Shown here one piece after another: positions 34,001-43,236 of a DNA stretch of 64,000 nt. Below the pieces are notes generated by a model. It was not told the origin of the DNA and made no database searches. It saw nothing but the letters and a program-made list of their open reading frames with translations. The DNA comes from Rhodopseudomonas_A palustris_F (lineage in GTDB: Bacteria > Pseudomonadota > Alphaproteobacteria > Rhizobiales > Xanthobacteraceae), in the NCBI RefSeq assembly GCF_000013745.1, contig NC_007925.1:992001-1056000 (forward strand), written 5' to 3'. A program made the translations under genes and the position numbers. Numbering within the stretch: position 1 is the first letter of the stretch; each line of letters starts with the position of its first letter.

Positions 34001-36016
34001 GTGATTGCCGCGGTGGCCGTGCAACTCGTTTGCGTCGCGGCCCTGCTGGCCATTGCGGTGCTTGCGCTGCCGCTGAGCCGAACCCGCGCTGCCACCGCCG
34101 TGGTTTATGGCGCGACCACGCTGGTCTGCGCGGGCGCGCTGATCGGAGCGCTGCGCTGGCTGTTCGCCGGGGCAGCCGCCGACGAGCTGGTGCTGCCGAT
34201 CGGGCTGCCGTGGCTCGGCGCGCATTTCCGGCTCGACGCGCTGGCGGCGTTCTTTCTCGGCGTGGTCAATCTCGGCGGCGCCGTCGCCAGCCTCTATGCG
34301 CTCGGCTACGGCCAACACGAAACCGCGCCGCAGCGGGTGCTGCCGTTCTTTCCGGCGTTTCTCGCCGGGATGAACCTGGTGGTGCTGGCGGCCGACGCGT
34401 TCTCTTATCTGTTGTGCTGGGAGTTCATGTCGCTGGCGTCCTGGGCGCTGGTGATGACGCATCACCGCGAGCCCGGCAACGCCCGCGCCGGCTATGTCTA
34501 TCTGTTGATGGCGAGCTTCGGCACGCTGGCGCTGCTGTTGGCATTCGGCCTGCTGGCCGGGCCAGCCGGCGACTACGGCTTCGCGGCGATCCGCGCCATG
34601 CCGCATGCGCCGGCCGAAGCCACGCTGGTGCTGATCCTGATGCTGCTCGGCGCCGGCTCGAAAGCCGGTCTGGTGCCGCTGCACGTCTGGCTGCCGCTGG
34701 CGCATCCGGCGGCGCCGAGCCACGTCTCGGCGCTGATGAGCGGGGTGATGACCAAGGTCGCGGTCTACGGCTTCATCCGCGTGGTGTTCGATCTGTTAGG
34801 CCCGCCGAACTGGACCGCCAGCGTGCTGGTGCTGTCGCTCGGCGGCGTCACCGCGGTGATGGGGATTCTCTATGCGCTGCTGGAAAAAGACCTGAAGCGG
34901 CTCTTGGCCTATTCGACGATCGAGAATATCGGCATCATCTTCGTCTGCCTCGGTCTGGCGCTGGCGTTTCAGGCCAACGGCCAGACCCTGGCGGCGTCGC
35001 TGGCGTTCACCGCGGCGCTGTTCCATGTTTTCAACCATTCGCTGTTCAAGAGCCTTTTGTTCTTCGGCGCAGGCGCCGTGCTGGTGGCGACCGGCGCGCG
35101 CGACATGGACAGGCTCGGCGGGCTGATCCACCGCATGCCGGTGACCAGCGTGGTGTTCCTGATCGGCTGCGTCGCGATCTCGGCGCTGCCGCCGTTCAAC
35201 GGCTTTGTCTCGGAATGGCTGATGTTTCAGGCGGTGCTGCTCAGCCCCAGCCTGCCGCAATGGGGCCTGAAGATCATGGTGCCGGCGATCGGCGCGCTGC
35301 TGGCGCTGGCCGCGGCGCTGGCGGCGGCGTGTTTCGTCAAGGCCTACGGCGTCAGCTTCCTCAGCCGGCCGCGTAGCGATGCGGCGGCGAACGCCCAGGA
35401 GGTCGACCGCTTTTCGCTCGCCGCGATGGTGATCCTGGCGTCGCTGTGCCTGCTGGCCGGCATCTTCCCCGGCCTGGTGATCGATGCGCTGTCGCCGGTG
35501 ACGCAGCAGATCCTCGACAGCCGCCTCGCCGTGCAATCGCATTTGCCATGGCTGTCGATCATCCCGATCGCGGAACGCCGCGGCTCTTATAATGGCCTGT
35601 TGGTGCTGGCGTTCATCGCGATCTCGGCGTCGCTCGGCTATCTGGCGATCCGGCGGTTTTCCTCGCACGCGGTGCGGCGGGCGCCGGCCTGGGGCTGCGG
35701 CTTTTCCGATGCGGTGCCGCAGGCGCAATATTCGCCGGACAGTTTCGCGCAGCCGCTGCGCCGGGTGTTCGGCACGCTGCTGTTCGCCGCGCGCGAACAC
35801 GTCGAAATGCCGCCGCCGGGCGCGGTGACGCCGGCGCGGTTCTCGGTCGAGATTCACGATCTGGTCTGGGAAGGGCTGTATGGCCGGATCGCCGGCGCGG
35901 TGGACTACGCCGCGATCAGGCTCGATCGCTGGCAGCTGTTGACGATCCGCGGCTATCTCAGCCTGGTGTTCGTCACCCTGGTGACGCTGTTGCTGGTGCT
36001 CGCGATATGGTCGTGA
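34001..36016 (+). CDS. hyfB: Hydrogenase-4 component B-like antiporter subunit
   Basis: About 671 residues, polytopic (some 14-16 helices), homologous to NuoL/MrpA-type proton-channel subunits and to HyfB/HycC. Channel motifs are LLCWEFMSLASWALVM (key Glu), GSKAGLVPLHVWLPLAHPAAPSHVSALMSGVMTKVAVYG (key Lys residues) and a C-terminal extension (GCGFSDAVPQAQYSPDSFAQPLRRVFG) typical of HyfB. It should translocate protons or sodium, driven by the peripheral subunits encoded downstream. The start is uncertain: GTG at 34001 has GAGGA upstream and leads into the first helix, and another in-frame GTG at 33953 would add 16 residues. It overlaps hyfC by 10 bp. Confidence 0.87.
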   Translation: MIAAVAVQLVCVAALLAIAVLALPLSRTRAATAVVYGATTLVCAGALIGALRWLFAGAAADELVLPIGLPWLGAHFRLDALAAFFLGVVNLGGAVASLYALGYGQHETAPQRVLPFFPAFLAGMNLVVLAADAFSYLLCWEFMSLASWALVMTHHREPGNARAGYVYLLMASFGTLALLLAFGLLAGPAGDYGFAAIRAMPHAPAEATLVLILMLLGAGSKAGLVPLHVWLPLAHPAAPSHVSALMSGVMTKVAVYGFIRVVFDLLGPPNWTASVLVLSLGGVTAVMGILYALLEKDLKRLLAYSTIENIGIIFVCLGLALAFQANGQTLAASLAFTAALFHVFNHSLFKSLLFFGAGAVLVATGARDMDRLGGLIHRMPVTSVVFLIGCVAISALPPFNGFVSEWLMFQAVLLSPSLPQWGLKIMVPAIGALLALAAALAAACFVKAYGVSFLSRPRSDAAANAQEVDRFSLAAMVILASLCLLAGIFPGLVIDALSPVTQQILDSRLAVQSHLPWLSIIPIAERRGSYNGLLVLAFIAISASLGYLAIRRFSSHAVRRAPAWGCGFSDAVPQAQYSPDSFAQPLRRVFGTLLFAAREHVEMPPPGAVTPARFSVEIHDLVWEGLYGRIAGAVDYAAIRLDRWQLLTIRGYLSLVFVTLVTLLLVLAIWS

Positions 36017-36963
36017 TCTCCGACATCCTGGTGCAGGGCATCCAGATGCTCTTGGTGTTCCTGCTGGCGCCGCTGCTCACCGGCTTCATCCGCAAGGTCA
36101 AGGCGCGGCTGATGCGCCGCAAGGGCGCCTCGATCTTCCAGCCCTATCGCGACCTGTTGCGGCTGCTGCGCAAGGAAGTGGTGCTGGCCGACAACGCCTC
36201 CTGGCTGTTCCGCGCCACGCCCTATCTCACCTTCGCGGCGATCTGGGTCGCCGCCGCCTTGGTGCCGACCTTCGCCACCGGGCTGCTGTTCAATTGGACC
36301 GCCGATCTGATCGTGATCGTGGCCTTGCTCGGCACCGCGCGGTTCTTCTTGGCATTGGCCGGCATGGATGTCGGCACCGCGTTCGGCGGGCTCGGCTCCT
36401 CCCGCGAGGTGATGATCGCGGCCTTGGCGGAGCCGGCGATGCTGTTGATCGTGTTCTGCGTGGCGCTGGTGGCGGGCTCGACGCAACTCTCCACCGTGGC
36501 CAACTTCATCGCCTCCTCGCAGGTGGGCCTGCGCGTTTCGCTCGGCATGGCGATGATCGCGCTGGTGATCGTGGCGCTGGCGGAAAACGCCCGCATCCCG
36601 GTCGACAATCCCTCCACCCACCTCGAGCTCACCATGGTGCACGAGGCGATGATCCTGGAATATTCCGGCCGGCACCTGGCGCTGATCGAATTCGGCGCGT
36701 TTCTCAAGCTGCTGCTGTATATCTCGCTGATCGGCTGCCTGTTCTTTCCTTGGGAAATCGCGGTGTTCGGCGCCGGACCGCTGTCCTATGTGATCGGCGC
36801 CGGGATGTATCTGCTGAAAGTAACCGTCGCCGGCTTCCTGCTGGCGGTGTTCGAGACCGCGACCGCCAAGATGCGGGTGTTCCGCGTCCCGCAATTTCTC
36901 GGCGCCGCCTTGATGTTGGGTCTGCTCGGCACCTTGCTGCTGTTCGTATCGAAGAGCTTGTGA
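36007..36963 (+). CDS. hyfC: Hydrogenase-4 component C-like membrane subunit (NuoH/HycD family)
   Basis: 318-residue membrane protein of the NuoH/HycD/HyfC family, the subunit that couples the peripheral electron-transfer arm to the antiporter modules. Conserved loops: GFIRKVKARLMRRKGASIFQPYRDLLRLLRKE and AENARIPVDNPSTHLELTMVHEAM, both hallmark cytoplasmic loops at the quinone/cluster interface. About eight helices. It overlaps hyfB by 10 bp and the next start by one base (TGATG). Confidence 0.93.
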   Translation: MVVISDILVQGIQMLLVFLLAPLLTGFIRKVKARLMRRKGASIFQPYRDLLRLLRKEVVLADNASWLFRATPYLTFAAIWVAAALVPTFATGLLFNWTADLIVIVALLGTARFFLALAGMDVGTAFGGLGSSREVMIAALAEPAMLLIVFCVALVAGSTQLSTVANFIASSQVGLRVSLGMAMIALVIVALAENARIPVDNPSTHLELTMVHEAMILEYSGRHLALIEFGAFLKLLLYISLIGCLFFPWEIAVFGAGPLSYVIGAGMYLLKVTVAGFLLAVFETATAKMRVFRVPQFLGAALMLGLLGTLLLFVSKSL

Positions 36964-37625
36964 TGCACAGCCTGTCGTTCGACATCTCACACTCGCTGGC
37001 CGGCGGCCTGGTGCTGATCAGCTTCATGATGCTGTATCAGGACCGGCTGTCGTCGCTGCTCAACGTGTTCGCGCTGCACGCGGTGACGTTGTCATTGGCG
37101 GTGGCCTGGCAGGCGCTGATCCAGGACGCGCCGCATCTCTACGTCACCGCGGCGATCGCGCTGGTGTTCAAGGCGATCATCATTCCGGTGGCGCTGCATC
37201 GCATCATCCGCCAGCTCGGCATTCACCGCGACATCGAGACCGCGGTCGGCATCGGCCCGACCATGCTGGCCGGCATGGGGCTGGTGGCGCTGTCGATGGT
37301 GCTGATGCTGCGGGTCACCGCTGAGGCCGACGCGCTGGCGCGCGAGGACCTCGCCTTCGCGCTTTCCGTGGTGCTGCTCGGGCTGCTGGTGATGGTGACG
37401 CGGCGCAACGCGGTCTCCCAGGTGGTCGGCTTCATGTCGCTGGAAAACGGCCTGGTGCTGGCCGCCACCGGCGCCAAGGGCATGCCGCTGGTGGTCGAAA
37501 TCTCGGTCGCGTTCTCGATCCTGATCGCCTTCATCGTGATCGGCATCTTCCTGTTCCGGATCCGCGAACGCTTCGATTCGGTCGACGTCGCAGCGCTCGA
37601 CGAATCCCGCGGAGAACGCCGATGA
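36963..37625 (+). CDS. hyfE: Hydrogenase-4 component E-like membrane subunit
   Basis: 220-residue hydrophobic protein of the HyfE family, related to NuoK/MrpC. About six to seven helices; diagnostic segments are HAVTLSLAVAWQAL, IALVFKAIIIPVALHRIIRQL and VVGFMSLENGLVLAATGAKGMPLVVE, with the Glu in the last motif conserved. Starts on the TGA of hyfC and its TGA overlaps the hyfF ATG. Confidence 0.92.
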   Translation: MHSLSFDISHSLAGGLVLISFMMLYQDRLSSLLNVFALHAVTLSLAVAWQALIQDAPHLYVTAAIALVFKAIIIPVALHRIIRQLGIHRDIETAVGIGPTMLAGMGLVALSMVLMLRVTAEADALAREDLAFALSVVLLGLLVMVTRRNAVSQVVGFMSLENGLVLAATGAKGMPLVVEISVAFSILIAFIVIGIFLFRIRERFDSVDVAALDESRGERR

Positions 37626-39073
37626 CGCTTCCCGGGTTCAATCCGGTGCTCGGCGTGGTGCTGATCCCGATCTTTGCCGCGGCGCTGCTGGCGGCGTTGC
37701 CCGGCTATCGGCTGACCGCGCGGCTCAACGTGGTGGCTTGCCTGGCCACCTTCGTCTGCGCGGTGTCGTTGCTGATCCTGCCGCGGCCGACGCCGGGACC
37801 CTATGTGCTGGTCGACGACCTCAACATCGTGTTCATCGTGCTGAATTCGTTCGTCGGGCTGACCACCAGCCTGTTCAGCGCCAGCTACATCGCCCACGAG
37901 TTGGAGACCGGCCGGCTGACCCCGGCTTACCTGCGGTTCTACCACGCGATGTACCAGACCATGATGTTCGGCATGAATCTGGCGTTCATGTCGAACAATA
38001 TCGGCCTGATGTGGGTGGCGGTCGAAGTCGCGACGCTGACCACGGTGCTGATGGTCGGCATCTATCGCACCGAGGCGGCGCTGGAAGCCGCCTGGAAATA
38101 TTTCATCCTCGGCAGCGTCGGCATCGCCTTTGCGCTGTTCGGCACCATCCTGGTCTATATGGCGGCGCGCCCGATCATCGGCGAGGGCCAGGACGCCATG
38201 ATCTGGACGCTGCTGATCGAGCGCGCCTCGCAGTTCGATCCCGCCTTGCTCAACGTCGCCTTCGTGTTCCTGTTTCTCGGCTACGGCACCAAGGTCGGGC
38301 TGGCGCCACTGCACGCCTGGCTGCCGGACGCCCACGCCGAGGGTCCGACGCCGATCTCCGCGGTGCTGTCCGGGCTGTTGTTGAACGTGGCGCTGTACGC
38401 GCTGCTGCGCTTCAAGATGCTGATGACCGCCAATCCCGAGGCGATGGCGCCGGGCACGCTGATGGTGACGATGGGGCTTACGTCGCTGATCTTCGCCGCC
38501 TTCATGCTGTACCGCCGCCGCGACATCAAACGGCTGTTCGCCTATTCGTCGATCGAGCACATGGGCATCATCGTGTTCGCGTTCGGGATGGGCGGGCCGC
38601 TGGCGAATTTCGCAGGTCTCTTGCACATGGTGATGCACAGCCTGACCAAGTCGGCGATCTTCTTCGCGGTCGGCCACATCGCGCAGATCAAGGGCACCCA
38701 GACCATCGATGAAATCCGCGGCATCACCGAGAGCCATCCGGCGCTGGGCTGGGGTTTCGTCGCCGGCGTGGTGGCGATCGCCGGGCTGCCGCCGCTCGGC
38801 ATCTTCATGAGCGAGTTTCTGGTGGTGAGTTCGACCTTCGCGCGGCAGCCGCTGTTGGCGCTGCTGTTGGTGTTCGGGCTGTTGGTGGCGTTCGGCGCGC
38901 TGACGCTGCGGCTGACCGGCGTCGCCTTCGGCGAGCCGCGCGGCAGTACGCAGCCCGCCGAGGCGTCGTATCTGCCGATGTTCGCCCATCTGGTGCTGGT
39001 ATTGGTCGCCGGCGTGTATCTGCCGGCGCCGATCGTGGTCTGGTTCCAGCATGTCGCCCACCTTCTCGGATAA
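37622..39073 (+). CDS. hyfF: Hydrogenase-4 component F-like antiporter subunit
   Basis: 483-residue NuoN/MrpD-type proton-channel subunit (HyfF). About 14 helices. The key motifs are MWVAVEVATLTTVLMVGIYRT (Glu), YGTKVGLAPLHAWLPDAHAEGPTPISAVLSG (Lys) and RRRDIKRLFAYSSIEHMGI. With hyfB this gives the complex two antiporter modules; the HyfD-type third one is absent. 12 bp before hyfG. Confidence 0.93.
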   Translation: MTLPGFNPVLGVVLIPIFAAALLAALPGYRLTARLNVVACLATFVCAVSLLILPRPTPGPYVLVDDLNIVFIVLNSFVGLTTSLFSASYIAHELETGRLTPAYLRFYHAMYQTMMFGMNLAFMSNNIGLMWVAVEVATLTTVLMVGIYRTEAALEAAWKYFILGSVGIAFALFGTILVYMAARPIIGEGQDAMIWTLLIERASQFDPALLNVAFVFLFLGYGTKVGLAPLHAWLPDAHAEGPTPISAVLSGLLLNVALYALLRFKMLMTANPEAMAPGTLMVTMGLTSLIFAAFMLYRRRDIKRLFAYSSIEHMGIIVFAFGMGGPLANFAGLLHMVMHSLTKSAIFFAVGHIAQIKGTQTIDEIRGITESHPALGWGFVAGVVAIAGLPPLGIFMSEFLVVSSTFARQPLLALLLVFGLLVAFGALTLRLTGVAFGEPRGSTQPAEASYLPMFAHLVLVLVAGVYLPAPIVVWFQHVAHLLG

Positions 39074-39085
39074 CGCGAGGATCCC

Positions 39086-40594
39086 ATGCCGTCGCTGAGT
39101 GATCTGAAGCGGGAAGGCCGCATCGCACGGCAGCAGCGGCCGTGGCCGCGCATCGTGGTCGATGAAGTGCTGTGGAGCGGGGCCGCGACCTCGGTCGCCG
39201 AGCGCCGGCTGACGCTGCTGGCGCTGTGGGGCGAGCCTTCCGCCGTGCACATGGCGGTGCTGGAGCCGTCCACCGCCGAGGTCGCGGTGATCAGTCTGGA
39301 CTGTCCGAACCGGTGCTTTCCCTCGGTCGCCGCGCCGCATCCGCCGGCGCTGCGGCTGGAACGCAGCATCCGCGATCTGTTCGGCCTCGAGCCGGTCGGC
39401 TCGCCGGATTCCCGGCCGTGGCTCGATCACGGCCAATGGGGGGTGACGGCGCCGCTCGGCGCCAGCACGGCGTCGGCGCCGCAGCCGGCTTATGAGTTCT
39501 TGCCGGTCGAGGGCAACGGGCTGCACCAGGTCGCGGTCGGCCCGGTGCATGCCGGCATTATCGAGCCCGGGCATTTCCGCTTCACTGCCTCCGGCGAGAC
39601 CGTGGTGCGGCTGGAGCAACGGCTCGGCTACGTCCACAAGGGCATCGAAGGCCTGATGGGCGGCGCCTCGCTGCAGCAGGGCGCCAAACTCGCCGGCCGG
39701 GTGTCGGGCGACAGCACAGTGGCCTATTCGTTTGCGTACTCGCGCGCCGCCGAAGCCGCGCTCGAGCTCAAAGTGCCGGAGCGCGCGGTCTGGCTGCGGG
39801 CGCTGATGGCCGAACTGGAGCGGCTCGCCAATCATCTCGGCGACATCGGCGCGATCTGCAACGACGCGGCGTTCGCGCTGATGCTGGCGCATTGCGGCGT
39901 GCTGCGCGAAAACGTACTGCGCGCCGCCGCCATCGCGTTCGGCCATCGCTTGATGCGCGATCTCATCGTGCCGGGCGGCGTGCGCGGCGATCTCTCCGTC
40001 GACGGCCTGAAGGCGATCGAAGCCGCGCTGGTGTCGATCCGCCATCAGTTCCCGGCGCTGATCGAACTCTACGACGACACCGCCTCGCTGCAGGATCGCA
40101 CCGTCGGCACCGGCGTGGTGAGTTCGGAACTGGTCGAACAATACGGCGCCGGCGGCTTCGTCGGCCGCGGCTCCGGCCGCGCCTTCGATACCAGGCGCAA
40201 GCTGTGCTATCCGCCCTACGGCCAGTTGCGCTTCGACGTGCCGGTGTTGCCCGAGGGCGACGTCAATGCGCGGATCTGGGTGCGGATCCGCGAGGTCGAA
40301 CAGAGCATGGCGATGATCGACCAGATCCTCGACAAGCTGCCTGGTGGCGAGCTGCTCACGTCGGTTCCGGCGATCGCCGAAGACCGCGAAGGCCTCGGCC
40401 TGGTGGAAGGCTTTCGCGGCGACGTGCTGGTCTGGCTGCGGCTACGTGATGGCGTGATCACGCGCTGCCACTTGCGCGATCCGTCGTGGTTTCAGTGGCC
40501 GCTGCTGGAGGCGGCGATCGAAGGCAACATCGTCGCCGACTTTCCGCTCTGCAACAAATCGTTCAACTGCTCCTATTCCGGGCCGGATCTGTGA
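39086..40594 (+). CDS. hyfG: Hydrogenase large-subunit-like protein lacking NiFe ligands (NuoCD/HyfG-like)
   Basis: 502 residues: an N-terminal NuoC/30-kDa-like region (about 1-165) fused to a NuoD/HycE-like large subunit. GPVHAGIIEPGHFRF and RLGYVHKGIE are typical. In true group-4 hydrogenases the first ligand motif is RVCGIC; here it reads RVSGDS (about residue 206), so both cysteines are gone. The C-terminal DPCxxC motif is replaced by PLCNKSFNCSYSG. There is no processed tail after it and no maturation endopeptidase nearby. The protein therefore cannot bind the usual NiFe centre, which places the operon with energy-converting-hydrogenase-related (Ehr) complexes. The substrate is unknown. 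Confidence 0.9.
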   Translation: MPSLSDLKREGRIARQQRPWPRIVVDEVLWSGAATSVAERRLTLLALWGEPSAVHMAVLEPSTAEVAVISLDCPNRCFPSVAAPHPPALRLERSIRDLFGLEPVGSPDSRPWLDHGQWGVTAPLGASTASAPQPAYEFLPVEGNGLHQVAVGPVHAGIIEPGHFRFTASGETVVRLEQRLGYVHKGIEGLMGGASLQQGAKLAGRVSGDSTVAYSFAYSRAAEAALELKVPERAVWLRALMAELERLANHLGDIGAICNDAAFALMLAHCGVLRENVLRAAAIAFGHRLMRDLIVPGGVRGDLSVDGLKAIEAALVSIRHQFPALIELYDDTASLQDRTVGTGVVSSELVEQYGAGGFVGRGSGRAFDTRRKLCYPPYGQLRFDVPVLPEGDVNARIWVRIREVEQSMAMIDQILDKLPGGELLTSVPAIAEDREGLGLVEGFRGDVLVWLRLRDGVITRCHLRDPSWFQWPLLEAAIEGNIVADFPLCNKSFNCSYSGPDL

Positions 40595-40606
40595 AGGCGA
40601 GCGCGC

Positions 40607-41131
40607 ATGCGTGATCAGTTGTTTCAGGGCCTATTCCGGCGTCCGCACACCGAGCCGGCGCCGGCGCTGGATCCGGCCGCGGTGGAAGAACTCGCGACCT
40701 CGCTCGGCGACCTGGCGCGGCGCCGGCTCGGCCGCAGTCTGTCGATCCGCGAGGTCGATGCCGGTTCCTGCAACGGCTGCGAATTGGAAATCCACGCGCT
40801 CAGCAACGCCTATTACGACGTCGAGCGGTTCGGCATCCGCTTCGTCGCCTCGCCGCGCCATGCCGACGTGCTGCTGGTCACCGGGCCGGTGACCAAGAAC
40901 ATGCGTGACGCGTTGAAGGCCACCTATGAGGCGACGCCTTCGCCGAAATGGGTGGTGGCGCTCGGCGATTGCGCCAAGGACGGCGGCTGTTTCGCCGCCA
41001 GCTACGCGGTGGAGGGCGGGGTATCGGCGGTGATTCCGGTCGATCTGCACATTCCCGGCTGTCCGCCGCCGCCGCTGCTGATCCTGCAGGGGCTGCTGGC
41101 GTTGCTGGCCCGCGCCGACGCAGGGGCGTGA
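40607..41131 (+). CDS. hyfI: Hydrogenase small-subunit-like protein (NuoB/HyfI family)
   Basis: 174-residue NuoB/HycG/HyfI-type subunit. Cysteines for a proximal [4Fe-4S] cluster are all present: SCNGCELE (about 51-57), GDCAKDGGCF and PGCPPPP. It starts 12 bp after hyfG and ends the operon. So an electron-transfer cluster is kept in the small subunit although the large subunit has lost its NiFe site. No polyferredoxin subunit (HyfH/HycB) is encoded here. Confidence 0.92.
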   Translation: MRDQLFQGLFRRPHTEPAPALDPAAVEELATSLGDLARRRLGRSLSIREVDAGSCNGCELEIHALSNAYYDVERFGIRFVASPRHADVLLVTGPVTKNMRDALKATYEATPSPKWVVALGDCAKDGGCFAASYAVEGGVSAVIPVDLHIPGCPPPPLLILQGLLALLARADAGA

Positions 41132-41216
41132 TCGGCGCGCGCACCGGCTTTCTTTCGGCCGGCTCGGATGGCCCCGAAGCGTGGCTCCGCAGAAATTGTA
41201 CACGAGTGAAACTTGG

Positions 41217-41351
41217 TGTCCCGGGCGCGGTGCAGCGCGTAGCGCTGCTCCGCAGAACCGGGACCGTTACGAAGGCAGCGTCCGTAACGGCCCCGGCTCT
41301 GCAGCGCACCACGCCGCAAGAGCGGCGCGCTGCACTGCGTCCGGGGCAGGC
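41217..41351. repeat. Composite palindromic repeat, family E (copy 3)
   Basis: Starts GTGTCCCGGGCGCGGTGCAG and ends ACTGCGTCCGGGGCAGG, inverted relative to the copy at 16712. It lies in the gap between the hyf-like operon and the convergent small gene. Confidence 0.8.
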
Positions 41352-41387
41352 TTCAAGGCGTGCCTGCGTTTGGCGACGGGCGCCGGC

Positions 41388-41762
41388 TCAGCGCTTGCGC
41401 TTCGGCAGATCGACCCGGGCCTCGACGAATTCAGGCGGGCCCTCGGTGAGCCGGTGGATGCGGCGATCGCGCTCTTCCGACGGCGCATCGGGATCGATCA
41501 GTTGGCCGATCTGGTTGGCGGCGAGTTCGACCGCGCGCGCGGTGCGGACCGCCTTGGCGGGCCTGCCGGAGGAGGCGACGGAGAGCCCAAGCTGCACCAG
41601 GCGCTGCACCGCTTCGGCGCGCGAAACCAGATGGAGCGCCGCCCACTCATCGAGTGCCGTCAACGTCGCAGGCTGCAATTGAGCCGGAATCGTTTCGCCG
41701 GATTTCGCTGCAGCCGGCCGCTCGGTTGATTTCCTCTGCTTGGCGTCGGTTTGCTTGATCAT
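41388..41762 (-). CDS. Putative ribbon-helix-helix protein
   Basis: 124 residues. The segment TIPAQLQPATLTALDEWAALHLVSRAEAVQRLVQLGLS resembles a ribbon-helix-helix (CopG/Arc-like) DNA-binding module, preceded by a basic stretch and followed by a charged C-terminus ending DLPKRKR. It is divergent from exbB-exbD-tonB and could regulate them, but that is inference from position. An ATG at 41762 is preferred to the upstream TTG at 41768. Confidence 0.65.
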   Translation of the reverse strand: MIKQTDAKQRKSTERPAAAKSGETIPAQLQPATLTALDEWAALHLVSRAEAVQRLVQLGLSVASSGRPAKAVRTARAVELAANQIGQLIDPDAPSEERDRRIHRLTEGPPEFVEARVDLPKRKR

Positions 41763-41943
41763 GAACAAGTGTGTACCTGAAAAACCACTCGGGCGGAAGG
41801 TGAACTTCTGTTTCAGGGCTGTTCATCACCACGAAGAAGTCGGTATTGTTTGGAAGTTTCCCGGTCAAAACTGATCGTCGCACCAGCTTCGGAGCGGCGT
41901 GCCGTTCTGGCTTTCGTGTCGCTCCTGTCGCTGGATCCACCGC

Positions 41944-42795
41944 ATGAGAATCGTTCAAGACGCGCCGGTCGATGACTCCGAATTCCGGCCGATCACGGCC
42001 CGATCGCCGGCCCGGTCGGCGCGGCTTCGCCGCGGCGGCGCAACGTTGCTGGCATTGGTCGCGGCGGGCCTGCCGACCCTGGCGTCGGCCGCCGCGGATC
42101 TCGCCGCGCTGCCGCGCAACCTGTCGCCATGGGGCATGTTCCAGAACGCCGATATCGTCGTCAAAGTGGTGATGGTCGGGCTGGCGCTGGCCTCGCTGGC
42201 GACCTGGACGGTGTGGCTGTCGAAGACCCTGGAATTGCGCCGCGAAACCGAACGTGCGCTGCAGCGTCTGGCGCTGTTGGAGAGCGACACGCCGCTGCGC
42301 GACATCGAACAGGATTGTACGGATGCGAACGATGCGGTGGCGCAGCTGATCCTGTCGGCGTCGCGCGAGGCCAGCCTGTCGGGCGGGGTGTTCGACGACG
42401 CCTTCAAGGAGCGCGTGGCGTTGCGGCTGGAGCGGGTCGAGGGCGCGATGTCGCGGCGGATCGCCCGCGGCACCGGCATTCTGGCGACGATCGGCGCCAC
42501 CTCGCCGTTCATCGGGCTGTTCGGCACGGTGTGGGGCATCATGAACGCCTTCATCGGCATTTCGCAGGCGCACACCACCAATCTCGCGGTGGTGGCGCCG
42601 GGCATCGCCGAGGCGCTGCTGGCCACCGCGCTGGGCCTCGTTGCCGCGATCCCCGCGGTGGTGATCTACAATCATCTGGCGCGGGTGATCGCCGGCTATC
42701 GGGCGTTGCTCGGCGATGCCTCGGCGCAGTTATTGCTGCTGCTCAGCCGCGACAAGGGCCGCCGCGGCGCGCGGCTCGGACGGGCGGCGGAGTAG
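41944..42795 (+). CDS. exbB: TonB-system proton channel subunit ExbB
   Basis: 283-residue MotA/TolQ/ExbB proton-channel protein that powers TonB at the inner membrane. An N-terminal hydrophobic stretch (LLALVAAGLPTLASAAADLA) may be a signal peptide, as in long ExbB forms. Three helices follow: VKVVMVGLALASLATWTVWL, then GILATIGATSPFIGLFGTVWGIMNAF, then VAPGIAEALLATALGLVAAIPAVVIYN. The Thr/Glu of the last two motifs are the proton path. The ATG at 41944 is used; the exbD gene follows 3 bp after the stop. Confidence 0.93.
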   Translation: MRIVQDAPVDDSEFRPITARSPARSARLRRGGATLLALVAAGLPTLASAAADLAALPRNLSPWGMFQNADIVVKVVMVGLALASLATWTVWLSKTLELRRETERALQRLALLESDTPLRDIEQDCTDANDAVAQLILSASREASLSGGVFDDAFKERVALRLERVEGAMSRRIARGTGILATIGATSPFIGLFGTVWGIMNAFIGISQAHTTNLAVVAPGIAEALLATALGLVAAIPAVVIYNHLARVIAGYRALLGDASAQLLLLLSRDKGRRGARLGRAAE

Positions 42796-42798
42796 GTC

Positions 42799-43236
42799 AT
42801 GGCGGTGAGGCTTGGCGGCTCGAGGCGCGGCGGCGACAACGACGACCTCGTCGAAGCCCATGAAATCAACGTCACACCGTTCATCGACGTGATGCTGGTG
42901 CTGCTGATCATCTTCATGGTGGCGGCGCCGCTCGCCACCGTCGATCTCGGCGTCGATCTGCCGGCCTCGACCGTCGAGCCGCAGCCGCGGCCGGAGCAGC
43001 CGGTGTTCGTCACCCTGAAGCCGGATCTGTCGGTCGCGGTCGGCGAAGAGGTGATCGCCCGCGAGGCGTTGCCGGGGATGCTCGATACCGCCACCAAGGG
43101 CCAGAAGGACGAACGGATCTTTCTGCGCGCCGACAAGGCGGTGAGCTACGGCGAGCTGATGGCGGTGATGAACCTGATGCGCGACGCCGGCTATCTGAAG
43201 ATCGCGCTGGTGGGCCTCGATGGCCGCAGCGAGTGA
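42799..43236 (+). CDS. exbD: TonB-system proton channel subunit ExbD
   Basis: 145 residues with a single N-terminal helix carrying the protonatable Asp (INVTPFIDVMLVLLIIFMV) and a periplasmic domain (VFVTLKPDLSVAVGEEVI). Together with ExbB it converts the proton gradient into TonB movement. It overlaps tonB by 17 bp. Confidence 0.94.
   Translation: MAVRLGGSRRGGDNDDLVEAHEINVTPFIDVMLVLLIIFMVAAPLATVDLGVDLPASTVEPQPRPEQPVFVTLKPDLSVAVGEEVIAREALPGMLDTATKGQKDERIFLRADKAVSYGELMAVMNLMRDAGYLKIALVGLDGRSE

Noticed and set aside
37223..40141. 972-residue minus-strand frame across hyfE, hyfF and hyfG
   Set aside because: Antisense to three certain genes; low-complexity HQRR-rich translation.
34001..41131. 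Functional formate hydrogenlyase or hydrogenase-4
   Set aside because: The large subunit lacks the NiFe cysteines, and no formate dehydrogenase, ferredoxin subunits or maturation genes are present.
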